Source: Lunularia cruciata (taxonomy: Eukaryota; Streptophyta; Marchantiopsida; Lunulariales; Lunulariaceae). Taken from it: a DNA stretch of 64,000 nucleotides. A program made the translations under genes and the position numbers. Position 1 is the first letter of the stretch; the number at the start of each line of letters is the position of its first letter. A model generated the notes under the pieces. It was not told the DNA's origin, did not search any database, and saw only the letters and a program-made list of their open reading frames with translations. The stretch lies in assembly GCA_948567375.1 (NCBI GenBank), contig OX419759.1, positions 56,087,493-56,151,492 on the forward strand. The letters are read 5' to 3'. This document shows positions 33,463 to 45,389 of the stretch, in pieces.

Positions 33463-34154
33463 TGTGAGCCGGCCTGTCTCTCACTCAGGATGAACCTCTG
33501 ATGGCTATTATGGTAGCGCACCATGGACTAAGAAGGCAAGGAACCCCAACTCCATCATACTCCTCCAAGGCTAACACTCCAAGACTCAAGACATTGCTCA
33601 CTAGAGAACTCAATGAGAGAGAGATAGTTGCAAATGAAAGGATGATGAGTACCTCCTCACTCCTTGTTTATATACTTGTGAAATAGTTACGTACCAAAGT
33701 TACTAATTACCGTAGTAACTCAAGTTACTAGACTAAAAGTCAAGTAAAGTCAAAAAGTAGAAAGGAATATCCATTCACATGGGCATATTCCCCTAAGCAT
33801 GTGGTCTTATCTTGACCCAACCACTAAAGCAAGGATTCCTTCACATGGGCTATCCTTGGACTAAAGAAGAATCCAAAACAAAAAGGCTTGCGGGCCCAAG
33901 AGTTCTCAACTCTTTCCCCAAAGCCAAACACCTAGGAATAATACCAAGTCAACACACTAAAATCCAAAATAGTGGTGCTCATCTTTTCTACTTCCTCTAA
34001 AGTAAGGTCCCATCTATCTTAGCTATGACTAACTTTAGCTAACCATGACTAATATAGAACCATCCTTTATCTCTATATAAATAATATCTCTTAAGTACTT
34101 GTAATACCAAGCTAAATATCACAATACCACACACATGCACAAATGGGTGTTACA
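33463..34154 (-). repeat. G3 5' LTR
   Basis: The LTR is 692 bp and matches 26,334-27,025 with no visible difference. Since the element reads on the minus strand, this copy holds the promoter. Its inner edge abuts the primer site. Confidence 0.95.
33667..33674 (-). promoter_or_regulatory. Possible TATA box of the G3 LTR
   Basis: On the minus strand, the LTR contains TATATAAA about 480 bp from its 5' edge, leaving about 200 bp of transcribed LTR downstream. This placement is reasonable for an LTR promoter, but other AT-rich sites exist, such as one at 34,071-34,082. Confidence 0.35.
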
Positions 34155-34158
34155 GTCC

Positions 34159-35032
34159 CAACCAAGGAATCAAAGCGTTCAGCCAATTGCATGGCTTCCT
34201 CTACATTTTATGGTTCCCACATGGTCACCTCCAATTTGGTTTGTGACTTCAATCCCAACACAAATTGATGCAAAACTTCACCTTCTTATATATCTAGAAT
34301 TTGTATGATGATGTAGCTCCTTAATCAGCCAACTTGCTTCAACTCCGCCAATTTATCTTGTGTGGCGTAGGTGGCATTTATAGTTTGAAACCAACCCAAT
34401 ATTGCATCCTTGAACTCTGCCCATGTCAAAATTGGTGCAACAATCTGTCATTCAGCTTGCTCCACTCAAAATTGCCACCAAAGTTTTGCCACACTATCTA
34501 ATGGGCTAGAGACCAAGAGAATTTGTGTTTGTTCATCTTAAAGATTGGTGGCTCCAAAGTAACATTTGTAATCAAACACAAAATTCTCCACTATGCCCGG
34601 AAGATTCTTGCCTTCAAACACCTTGGGTTTTGGAAATCAAATATGATCTTCTCCATCTCAAATTGGCGCTCTTTTTATATGTTGTCATCGTTGTTGATCT
34701 TGTTCATCCAGCAATTGAGTAAGGTGCTCAATTTGTTGCTACATCACAAGGATAACGTTTGGTATTACAACCATAGCTACTACTCTATCCCACTACTCAC
34801 ACTTTATCTAATTGATTACCACATAGATGCAGTGCATCCACCGTTCTCCATATGTTACAATCAAAAGTATCAAAGGTTCCTCAAATACGGTGATCATATG
34901 TAGAAAATCCCACCCAAAGCGCAAGGTGATGAATTGTATGAAATGATGTTTGGGTAATATTTGGACATGAAAATCCCAATGGTTTGGTAGAAGTGGATTT
35001 GGTGGTTCATAAATTCTAGCCATCCCATTCTT
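34159..35032 (-). pseudogene. G2 gag and leader
   Basis: Minus-strand pieces show gag features: SPLDSVAKLWWQF, ILTWAEFKDAILGWF and the ending AMQLAERFDSLVG next to the G3 insertion. Readable gag continues on the other side at 26,329-26,040. Stops interrupt the frame. It is the packaging protein of G2 and is inactive here. Confidence 0.7.
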
Positions 35033-35044
35033 GCTCTGATACCA
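35033..35044 (-). other. G2 primer binding site, tRNA-iMet type
   Basis: The minus strand reads TGGTATCAGAGC one base after the end of the 5' LTR. This is the classical 12-base primer site complementary to the 3' end of plant initiator methionine tRNA. Confidence 0.95.
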
Positions 35045-35045
35045 A

Positions 35046-35470
35046 TGTCAAAGACCAAGACTGAGGAGAGAAATAGGAGAATGGAAATTCACATTGGGAC
35101 ACTTGAATGAGGAAAAACTATAAATGCCTAGCATCAGCTTCAGCTTTGGTATTTATAAGTAGCATACAAGGCTCTTGAGAAGAAACTCAAGAAGCTTCCA
35201 TGAGCCGCTTTCCTAGAGTGCAAGCCAAGTTAACTAGGAATTTTCTCAAGAAGCTTCCTTCTAGAAGTCGCCAACTTGGCGTGTAAGCTAAGCTAGTTAG
35301 AAGCTTCTGGAAGATTCCTTCTAGAAACTACCTGCTTGGAGCACAAGTTAACTAGTTGGGAAGCTTTCCAAGAAGCTTCCTAGAAGCTTTTGGTATATTC
35401 TAGGCTAATTTGGCTTATTCTCTACTTTGCTAGCCTTACTAACTATGTCGCTAAACTCCATATTGTTAAA
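35046..35470 (-). repeat. G2 5' LTR
   Basis: The LTR is 425 bp, starts TGTCAAAGACC and ends ATTGTTAAA. It matches 18,430-18,829 with scattered substitutions and a few small indels. The usual terminal CA has decayed to AA. Confidence 0.9.
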
Positions 35471-37150
35471 CCCGCTATTCATGACATTTTGGGCACCAAG
35501 ACTTATCAATGTCAATCAAGTCAAGGAGGCAACTAAAGCTTTTTTTTTAGTAGATAAATAATGCTTGGCTTAGTACCCCTTCTTCCCTTGGCCAACCTTG
35601 ATGCAAGACATGAAAAAAGAGGTTTTTGTAGCTTTCAATCAACTATAGTAAGAAACATTGGTCTTCATCTTGATAGAACAAATTTACCATTTTGACCTCC
35701 TCCTCCTTATTATAGGAGCAACAATAAATTGACATGTATCCTTATGAGCAATTGTTGGTATGGAAGAGTTCTCCCTACTATGGGCAAGTGGGGTTAAATT
35801 TTTGGAACTTTGGAGTACAAAATGCATACTAACGGAAGCAATACTACTGGAAGATATCCAACTCAAAAATTCCCACAAGTTAACCTATGTAGTGATATGT
35901 CTTCCATACTTCACCTTGAGGTATCTAGTAGATTGCATAAAATTAGTAAATCAAGGGTTGGTCCTAAAACCATATGTACGTCTAGAATGAGAATACATCA
36001 AGGTATCTCATGTGACAAGCAAGGAGATAGCTAGAATTCATTAGGATGTACGACTTAAGGGCACTCATAATGCCACCATCAGCAATGATCATGGATCACA
36101 AAATATACAAATTTCTATTGTAGTACAAGAACTCAAGATTGGATTTGAGCACTTAGGAGAAAGGACTTAGACTAATTTTACTCTTTTGGTGGGTGTATCC
36201 TTAGCAGTTTTAGAGAAATAGGTACAAACCTCCAAAAGCCATGCCTTCAAGTGTTCTTTAACATATAAGGCATTAACCTCTTATATGCTCAAATGCTACA
36301 ACAATAAGCAAGATGCATACCTCAATGATGAGGAGTATGAATTGAGTGGATTTGATTGTTTGGAGATGTCCTATATGTACCCAAGTCAAGCAAACCCATA
36401 GTGAATGGACTTCCCATATCTTCCCATATGGATGAGGAGATCCAAATAAGAAGTCCCATATTACCTGAAGTAATGCATGAGGATTTCCACTATGTACTTG
36501 GGCATGACAAAATTCCTCCTATATCTATTTGATTCCAATACCATGTAGGGCTGATGGTGGCAAATGACATCTCACTATGTTGTTTGTCCCTCAATTTTCA
36601 AAGCCCCATACTATCTACTACTATGTGCACCACTATGGAGTGAATGAAGCTTCCCTACCATTGGATTCCCTTCTCAAAGTTCTAAAAGAAAGATTGAAGG
36701 ATAGACTAGACTTGGATGTACCTTGCTTGGGTGGAGTCCACCATTTCTCCTACGAGAAGAAGCCACATTGTTGGCAAGAAGTATTCCTCTACCCTATAGG
36801 AGTATGGGAGACCATGGACATATTGGAGAATTATTGGAGCCAATGGTATACTACTCAAGACCCCATAGTCTTCCAAGCAATGGTTTATTGCAAGACTTTA
36901 ACCTAGTTGTACAATCACTTAGGTTGGCATGACATCAAGGAAGAAAGTGTGTTGAACCTGTTTTGATAGGGGATCAAAAATACCACTTCCATGAGAGTGT
37001 ATGATCACTATTACTTATGGCAAGGGTTTGAGATCCCTAGTAGTTTTAAAGAAGAAAAGCAATGCCTTGATGCATCTTAAGTGAGCTATAGTGATGAAAG
37101 TACCACAAAATCACAAGACAAAGACCTATTGCCAATGTGAAGTGTCTTTA
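35471..37150 (+). other. Decayed coding-like sequence right of G2
   Basis: This continues the host sequence of the G2 insertion. Plus-strand open pieces include 35,760-35,990 and 36,577-36,906 (109 residues, with YYYVHHYGVNEASLPLDSLL and LENYWSQWYTTQDPIVFQAM). They read like protein but are interrupted by stops, and no family is recognised. It may be another long-dead element. Confidence 0.35.
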
Positions 37151-37739
37151 AAGTTATGCCTTTTGATAAGGGTAGAAAATGTTCTTTGAGTTTACTAAAT
37201 CATCACTAGCTTGAAACAATTGGAACCTATTATAAGTGAAAGTGTCATAAATATTTTCATATCTATTCATGAATTATACTTCAAATTACTATTCTAGAAT
37301 CCTAATGTCAATTTTTTCTATAATGATTATAAATATGTTACCCAATTTATTCATTGTTTTTTTTTTCAAGCATTCCAAAATTTGGATGCGATAATTTGCA
37401 CATGTAAATTTCCAAATTTTGCATTTTATAATTTATATTTTTTGGTTTCCAATGTAAGAATCTAAAATCCCACTTTTTTATTTATGATATTTTGCAATCC
37501 CATTTAATTTGAAATTTTTTTAAGATTCTAGAATCTTAAACCAAAATTTTAGTTATCAATATAAATCTAAAATCATACCATTTCTTTATTTTCTTCCTAG
37601 CATTGTGGATTTTGAATGTTAGATTTTTTCATATTTTTGCATTACAAAGTAAGATTTTGAAATCACACTTTAGTTATTAGTCTTTGGTATTATGTAATTG
37701 AACTCAATATAAATTAAGACTCTAGAATCACACTCTCAA

Positions 37740-37795
37740 TTGACAATAGTGGCTCAATTAAAATTAGTACTGTATAATAGAGCCACTATTGTCAA
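37740..37795. repeat. 16-bp perfect inverted repeat
   Basis: TTGACAATAGTGGCTC (37,740-37,755) and its exact reverse complement (37,780-37,795) flank a 24-base AT-rich spacer. It could fold as a hairpin, or be the remnant of a tiny foldback element; neighbouring TCTAGAATC words occur on both sides. Confidence 0.85.
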
Positions 37796-38381
37796 TCTAG
37801 AATCCAATTATCCTTGTTGATTTTCCTTCTTGCCTTATAGCATTTGAATGCCATAATTCCCCTATTTTAACACTAAGTGGAAGCTTTTGAAGTCCTATTA
37901 CCATCAATTATGTTTGAATTTTTTCAATATCACATAATTCAAAGTAGGATTCTAGAATCACACTTTTAAATCTTGTGTAATCATTTCATGTCTCAAATCC
38001 CACTATTCTTTCTATTCCTTTTCATCTATTTTATTTTAAACTCTTCAATAATTTAAGTAATATTGTGGGGTCTCCCTTTTAGAATATAAAGTAACCATCA
38101 TAATTCCATAATCTACTATGTTTATTCTTATATGTTTCCCTTTGAAGACTATAAAACTTAAAGGCTAAAATTTTCCCAGTTCTAGCTCCCTAATTCTCAA
38201 ATTTTTATAAGTTGTAAATCTAAAAGTGGGATTCCAAATTTTACTTCAAAGTTTACAATAACCATTGTAACCTATACTTATCCTTTTTCTCCCCATTTCA
38301 TTCCATTGAATTCCAATATTGCAGAATTTTGAAGGTAAAATTTTAATTTTTTGGATTTAGGAATAAAGTTCCACTACTATT

Positions 38382-38417
38382 ATTTATGAATTTAATTATG
38401 TAATTAAATTCATAAAT
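38382..38417. repeat. 17-bp near-perfect palindrome
   Basis: Arms at 38,382-38,398 (ATTTATGAATTTAATTA) and 38,401-38,417 are exact reverse complements separated by two bases. All-AT composition apart from two G/C pairs per arm makes it a likely cruciform or simply an AT-rich chance structure. Confidence 0.8.
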
Positions 38418-38700
38418 CTTGTGAATTTTCTTTTAAAATCTGTCTCTTCATATTCATTTTAATTCATTCATTCCTTTTAGTTTCTTTGATAATTAACTTC
38501 CAAAAACTTTTAGCAATCTCAATTAACCTAATTTCTATTTGTCCTTAAATTCTTAAAGTCTTAGTCCTATTTTCCTTCCGTTCCAATTTCCAAAGGAAAT
38601 CCTTAAATTTTAAGTTATACGTTTTCTATAATTTGCATAATGTACCATAATATATTGTCATTAAAACTATTTGTGGTGCCCCATCTTTTCTTAAAAGTGT

Positions 38701-40880
38701 AAATGTGTTCCATTTGTCTAGTTTTGTCAGGGATGAAGAAGAATATTGCTATGTTTAGGTAGAAAAACCTCTCAATTGTGTATTATTCAACTTCATCCTT
38801 GTGTATGCCAAGGTACAAAAGAGAAGTCCCAAAAGTATTTTGCTCCAGAGACCTAGATAAAGAATTGCCACCAAGGACAATTTGCACCATAAAAAACAGT
38901 TTGGACATGATTATAACTAGCATGACATGATATAAAAAAGACTTTATGACTACTTAACCACCAACAAAGTCTTCTCCCAAAAGATCCTACTCCAAAGAAT
39001 CTTCTTCTCAAGGAAATTTTTCTACACACAGTTTGGGGCTGATATCTTCATGGTTAAATTTCCAAATGGAGTGTTTGGTTACCTCACTAGATGTTTCTTC
39101 TCAAGGGCTTTCCATTGAAATTGTAGTGTTTGGAGGTATATGGTAATAGTTACAAGCTTTTGAAGTCTCAAAATTTCCAAGGATGTTATATGGACCTTTG
39201 GCAAGGAAGGCCTTTGATGAGGAATATCTTTGTAACTTTAAATACTTTAAGAAGAATGCAGTTAGATTTTTAAATATCTTTGAGTAGGATGGCCTTTAGA
39301 AATATAAATACTTCAAAGTTTGCCTTTGGAGTTGTATTGGACTTTGGAGTCACACAAGTCTTCAGAGTTGTAGATACTTCATGAGGAGTGCCTTCAAAAT
39401 TGTAAGTCCAAAGAATACAAATTCAAGTTGACTTTGGGGAAGACTTGATACCTTCCCATACACATGTAAGAAGCTTAAGCAGTTTTGAGAGTCCACAATG
39501 TCATAAGGATAAGATATGATTAGAATTCTAAGTGAGTCATGTAGGAAGGGATAGAAGACCCAATTAATTTTTAAGTCCCTTTGAGGCAAAGTAGGAAATG
39601 TATATAAGGCTTTGGCCCAATCATTTTCAAAGGTCACTTTCTCATGCAATTTTTGCATACAACCAAAGTCTACAATCACTTTGTCTTGAATGTTGGTGGA
39701 TGCTTGTGTGGAGTAATGGTCAAGAAGTCATAATAGAAGCACAAATGCTAGAGTAGAAAGAGGTGTTTGAGGGAGTAAAGGAGTGAAAAATGCACTTTGG
39801 AGAAGAGATAACTTTAAGCAAATCACTTCACTACAAGTCTGATCCAAATTATTCCAGAATGTGATAGCTTACTTGTAATGAAGGTCACTTTGCCTTGGAA
39901 CTTCCTTACCTTCCTTTGGTATGACCAGATTTAGGATTGATGTCATTAAGACACTTCATGCATATTGAGTTTCTCATCTGCCTCATAAAGTTCATGATCA
40001 TACAAGGTCACCAAGTCTTACGAGTAGTGTTTGAATTCATGTACAAAGAGGGAGTAGGATCCTCTGAGGGTCCAGTCACCCTCATTGATTATGACTTGAA
40101 GTAGTGTTCTATCCTTCCCAAAAGGCAAGACTCACAAGAGTCATGGATAGATCATGATGCTTAATCTTTCAATCTTGTGGTACCTTATGATACTCTTGAA
40201 TGGTAGTCTATCAATATATTGCCATTGGCCTTTCAAAGCCTCATAGATAAATAATCTAGTCAAATTTTAATTTTGATTTTGTTCACTCAAGTGTTGGTGC
40301 TTCTACTTTTGTCACACATCTACTGAATTAAGCATGCAATCCTTCACATAAGGTGCAGATTTATATGCATACACCAACTCAAATATCTTGATGGTACAAA
40401 CTTCATTTATTGCAAAAGAAGGATACACTAAATGAACATGGTGAACATTGGGCCAAAGCCTTTTATAGATATCTTATATGGCGAGCAAAGAGATCCAATG
40501 GCTAAAATGTGTTGGAAATCTCCTATTTACATCTATGGCACTCCTTGCTAATCTTATCTTGGTCACTTATCTTATCTTATCCTATCTATTTTAAGAAGGC
40601 ATGACCTACTTGGAATGTGATACCTCAGCTTCTTGATTTGTCATTTATTGCTATTTTTCCAGCTAGTTATCTAGCTTAATTTTTACAAAGTATGTACAAG
40701 TATAAGAGCCTTGGTTACAACTACAAGGTGGGTAAATTGTAAAGTCTATTTTATTCTAAATACAAGATGGGTTGTAGTCATGATGCTTGGTTGTTGATTG
40801 TGCTATACAAAGCTCTTTATTGTTTGTTAAACATCATGGTGGCTCTGATGACAAACTCCTCTACCATTTACAAAGTTGGA
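38701..40880. other. No recognisable gene
   Basis: Only short frames occur, the longest being 105 codons at 39,362-39,679 minus, without family features. Composition and codon structure resemble long-decayed element DNA. Confidence 0.4.
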
Positions 40881-42450
40881 TGAGTTCTACAAGCTCTTTC
40901 TTGTAACTATCAATTTCCTAAATATGACTTGTTTATGTGTCTTGGAACTTGGAGTTGTTTATGACCATGAAGTTTGATAGACAACATTAGCAATTGTTTG
41001 TTTGTGTAGGTATTTCTTTCTAACATGTCAATCTGCATCTTGAAGTCCTTCAACTTTGTATGCTGAGGGTGTTCTATTGCTATCCATTCCAATTGTGCAA
41101 AGGATTGTGTTTTTGTGTGTCCAATTATAGCGATTTACTCATTCATTCATTCTTCAAGTTTGTTTGTTTTGTTTTGGAGCTCCATTTTCATCTCATTTAA
41201 TTCAACATTTGTATCTCATCTTCCTTCTCTCATTGATGCTTCAGGTTCATAGTGAGCTCTTGGATACAAAGATTGACAATCTCCTTGAGATTCTTATAGT
41301 GAGATTTGGCTACAATAGTCTTGGCCTTGGCTTGGTCCAACACATGTTGTAATGTTGCTAATTCCTTGTCTAGTGCTTGTAGCTGATAATCATGCCTTTT
41401 TTGTTTTTGGGGAACTTTGTTGCTGGTGATGTCAATATTTACTTTCAATGTTATAAGACTTCTTCATTTTACTGTTAATGCGCAAGCTCTTTCTTCTAAT
41501 ATTTCTCTAGTAGCCCAACTTTCTCTTGAGAATGATCCTCTTCCATCATGAGCTTCTGCTTGACTTGGGTTAATTCACTATGAAGTAAGGCTTTTTTCTT
41601 GGTACTTGTTTGTGCAAGTTGGTGAAGTTGTCTTACAAGTTTTATGGGGTCTTTGATACTGTTGTCAAGTTCTTGGTAAGCTCGCATGAGTTCTTCTAAG
41701 ACTTCCATTGTAAGGACCACCATGTTCATGGTATATACTGTCATCAAACCACAAGAGTAAGTTACCTTTGTGCTTTAATTGGTGTAGAATGTCTTTCTTG
41801 GCATTGCCATCCCTTGCTTATTCAACATCATCATCATTGATCCACAGGTTGGTCATTATGATCTCTCTTTCACCTCTTCATGAATTGTGGCCATATCATC
41901 AGCCACATTTAAATCCTCTTTCTTGTCCTATAGTCATCCTCACATGGACTCCTTGTCCTTCATTTTGAGGACTTCTTCCTTTATGGATGGTTCACTAGTT
42001 GGATGACACTCTTCATTAACATGGCCTTGTTTCTTAACTGAACTTTGTCAACTTGACTCATTTGTGATGACCCAACTTCATTTTTGTGCGGCACCTAGGA
42101 CAAGGTTAATGATTTTGGCTATTTCTTGGACACCTTCTTCAATTTTTCAATAAAGACTTCATCATTATCTTCCACCGTTATTATCTCTTTGGTTGGAGAT
42201 CTCCCCATATCTTCATCTTTGTTTGCTCATTGAAACAACTTTGCTTTGTTGTAAGGATCTCCAATGTCTACCTAGCTATCTATTATGGGTGAAAAAATAT
42301 GGGTGAAGGAGTCATCATTCCTTGACTTTTTCAAAACAATCTTTCCTTGATCCAATGCAATTCACGATTTGAAGTGGTAAGCTTCATCCATATTATCATC
42401 TTTTCCTTTGTTTTCATGGTTATCATTGCTTCCACTTTCACCTAAAGATT
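40881..42450 (-). pseudogene. Decayed coiled-coil coding sequence
   Basis: Minus-strand pieces at 41,747-41,496, 41,448-41,230 and 41,092-40,910 are Leu, Lys and Glu-rich with heptad-like spacing (LVRQLHQLAQTSTKKKALLH, LQALDKELATLQHVLDQAKA). An acidic Ser/Lys-rich region lies upstream (42,300-42,000). The order, acidic then coiled coil, resembles the X element protein, so it may be an ancient relative. Direct similarity is too weak to claim. Stops are frequent. Confidence 0.35.
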
Positions 42451-45075
42451 TTTCAATCACTTAGGGGTGTCATTTTTGTTTCTTGGAGGCTTGAACCTTG
42501 AGTTGTGTGAATATTGTCTTCTTACAATAGTTTGCCATATTGTAAGACTCCTCTACAAGCACAAATTTCTTCATATATGCATACTCTTCATTTTATATCT
42601 TGTTCTTCTCTATTACCTTAGTTATGTTGGGGTGCTCACTAAAGTATTCTTGAGGATGGAAATGGCTGTGCTATTTATTCTTTTCCTCCTTTGTAAGGAA
42701 GTTCAATCCTATATAGAAGTGTAGGATAAATTTAGGTGATATGATTGTAGGACCTCCCTGCTCTATCATATCACATGCTAGCTTGGCAACATGCTCACAA
42801 AACATTCACACCTAGCTTATTGGTTTTCCCTCATGAAGAAGCGCCCTCGTGAAGAAGTCAAAAGAAAATTGCTTGGTTGAGGTTGCCTGGCGAGTAAGAT
42901 ATTTACCTGTAAAACTATAAAACTATGGAATCTCGGGTGTATCACAAAAGTGTAAGCTAGATACACATTTCTTCCATGAGCCTCTATTTCATAATTATTC
43001 TCATGGTTTTCTTCCCGTGATTTCCACAATTACAAGGGTTTTGGTGGAAGCTTTATGATATGGCAAATATAACGAGGTTGATACACTTTGGCAACAATAC
43101 CTCATTTTGAATCATAACAAGATAATAACCATGTGACCCCAATAGTTAACGAGCCGGAAACCACTGAACTTGAACCTGAACCAATAGAGCTCGAAATCCA
43201 TGTACAGAAACCTGTCCTTCGCATCACCTTGGTTAATTTAGACTCTAAAGGTTTTAAATTCAAAGAGGTATTTTTCTGCTGTTCTTTCATCATGTTTACC
43301 CGATTCGGTTTCCAGAGGACCACGTTCAAAATGTTATAGAGAACCAAGATTCTTTAGAAACTGTATATATGTTTCTTGATCTTGAGTAATTTTGTGATCG
43401 GGAATTACTAAATTAGCTTATGATAGAACAAAACATTTATACTACAATGTCCTAAGTTTCATGACGTCGTAGTAAGCTACACTAAGGTAGGGCTCAGAAA
43501 CTGGGACAGGAAGGCGGAATGTTACAGACATTCCCATACAAGGCTTGTTTACTCACGAAGACATCTCTTTGTTTTGTGAACCAACCAGTATATATTTTAC
43601 ATGTACATTCAGTACCTGGACCATGAGATGCATCATATCTGGTCGTGACTCTGAGCTCCATCGCACAGCCTCACTTTCCATTCATGAAAGGTTGAAAGGG
43701 GCCCCTGATATAGAAAGTTTTGATCAGTGATTGACTACTTATCCTGACACATTTCGAACTCCATGTTCCGCTCCTATATCATTCTCTTCCGTCGAACTTT
43801 TTAAAGTGTGAACCGCAGAGATGAGTTAGATTGTAGTTTTTGCGCACTCTATCCATTACTACACAAATCAGACGACTGTAGAATTAAGTATATCACAAAG
43901 TATTGTTTATTCCTGAAACGTTAGACAAACTAGAATTTTAAAGTTCTCCTGATGGGCAATTGCAGCTCACTGACAATCAGACAATAGACAGCTTAGAGCG
44001 TGGTAATTGATTCGACTCGCAATTATTAAAAATCCGGTAGTGAATTCATTTTGATCACATGTCCTTCCTCCAGACTTGGATGGAAGTATATACTTGTGTT
44101 TGCAGGGGTTCGACCAGTTTGCAGTAGTTGACTGTAAAAGAAAGAGGGTTCGAAATTATAAGTACATCAGTGTCTTCAAGTTCTCTCGAGGGACTTGACT
44201 CTAGTCCCAGACAAGTGACAGTTTAGATTTCTTTTGTCTACTGTCGCACAACGACAGGACATGTTTCCTGAATTGAACCTCACTTATACAGCAAGGAGAA
44301 ATGGAGGCCTTGTCTGCAGACCAAAAGCGGAAATGTATCGTCACAGCTTATGCAGAATATCTTAATGCGGTTCTTGTCGAGGACACAACGTATTATACTA
44401 CTGTATGATTGCAGGCCAGAGATCTACAGACAGTGCGTTCGAGAACTCGCATTCTTATAGCAAAGTAGAAATGCAGATATAGCTCACATCATGACAACGC
44501 CACTGGTATCATTCCGCGTACTTCTCAGCTTCCATCCAGGTTAAAAATTCACACATCTGTCAATGTTCAACTTCATACCGGAGCCGCATGTTGTTGGTGC
44601 ATCTCCTGACTGAATGGATTTAAGTGTATACGGAGGCCAAGAGTCAACACGCAAACATACAATATTACAATTGTAGTCATTGCTCATTCCATCTGCATAA
44701 CAGCTGCGCTCATGGTCATACGAGTATACGTGGTGTCAACGTTCGCGTTCATAATTGTACGCACTTCTGGGTTTCATGCTCTCAGACTCTATTTGTCATA
44801 ACAAGTTGAGTCATATGTACCTGACTGAGAACCCCAGTGCCTACTTAATATCGATTATGACCCTAGAAGTTGCTGGATAATAGCGAAGTAATAAAAGTGA
44901 AACGCATTTCCCACATCTTACAGTCTGATAAACTCCACCAGTCATCGCTTCTTGGCCCATCGTCCCTAGCGAGCGAAGTCCAGGGAATTCCCCTAATATA
45001 CTCAGAGGAGAATTTGGGAGCCAAAATTGCGGGTAAAGAACTGTTCGATAGAAAAACTTGACCAATAAAATTAAT
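42451..45075. other. Transition to gene-side DNA, no gene seen
   Basis: Composition shifts near 43,050-43,150 from AT-rich decayed element DNA to more balanced sequence. No frame here has a recognisable domain. Short plus-strand frames (43,133-43,339 and 43,545-43,730) are probably chance. Confidence 0.4.
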
Positions 45076-45372
45076 TCACAGGCTTTTGGAAACGGTTTCA
45101 CGCATCGAATCCAAGTTGTCCTTCAGGTAGTCTATTCCCTGCGCTTTAAGCTTCTTGGCCTCAAACATTTTCGCTAACTTGATGAACCTCGTTACATTCT
45201 CCGGATTGAGTTGTATACAGAGCTCGTCGTCACACAGTCCCTTCAAGTATTCGTGTGACACTAAACACATAACTTCCGGAGTTGGCACGTCATCCGCCAC
45301 GTATAACAGAAGGTTGCCGTGGCCTCCATGAGTGGCAATGACGTGTCCCGATTGGGAGAAACTTGTAACCAT
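45076..45372 (-). pseudogene. BTB-domain-like fragment
   Basis: The frame is 98 residues. The second half matches the pattern at the end of BTB/POZ domains: EVMCLVSHEYLKGLCDDELC, then NPENVTRFIKLAKMFEAKKL and YLKDNL. That is, an acidic turn, N-V-x2-hydrophobic-LA-x-F-x-AKxLK and a final helix. The N-terminal half of the BTB fold is missing, and no upstream exon joins it in phase. It may be an exon of a larger gene or a pseudogene. BTB proteins often act as substrate adaptors for CUL3 ligases; that role is family knowledge only. One of the small hairpin elements (45,390-45,497) lies directly upstream. Confidence 0.4.
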
Positions 45373-45389
45373 CCTTCACTTTCAAACTT

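Larger units (their letters stand above)
26334..34154 (-). mobile_element. G3, young and apparently intact Ty3/gypsy retrotransposon
   Basis: Two 692-bp LTRs (26,334-27,025 and 33,463-34,154) appear identical on reading. A primer-site candidate follows the 5' LTR, an uninterrupted gag-pol frame runs 31,900-27,074, and a polypurine tract precedes the 3' LTR. GTCC flanks both ends (26,330-26,333 and 34,155-34,158). It sits inside the G2 gag region. Identical LTRs imply very recent insertion, since both copies are made from one template. A related solo LTR lies at 12,205. It could still be mobile. Confidence 0.95.
18430..35470 (-). mobile_element. G2, nested Ty3/gypsy retrotransposon with tRNA-iMet primer site
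   Basis: LTRs at 18,430-18,829 and 35,046-35,470 share their sequence with moderate divergence, and the flanks are CTCGC and CCCGC, a 5-bp target duplication with one change. The minus strand reads 5' LTR, primer site, gag, protease, RT, RNase H and integrase, then a purine tract and the 3' LTR. Subtracting the X element (19,282-23,052) and G3 (26,334-34,154) leaves about 5.4 kb, the normal size of an autonomous Ty3/gypsy element. Stops in several domains show it is inactive. LTR divergence makes it older than G3. Confidence 0.9.
37151..38700. repeat. Very AT-rich stretch with recurring TCTAGAATC motif
   Basis: There is no gene. The word TTCTAGAATC or TCTAAAATC followed by CACAC or CCAC recurs at about 37,290, 37,460, 37,525, 37,560, 37,720, 37,785 and 37,950. 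This suggests an old, degenerate tandem array with a period of the order of 100 bp. Two strong hairpins lie within it. Confidence 0.5.
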
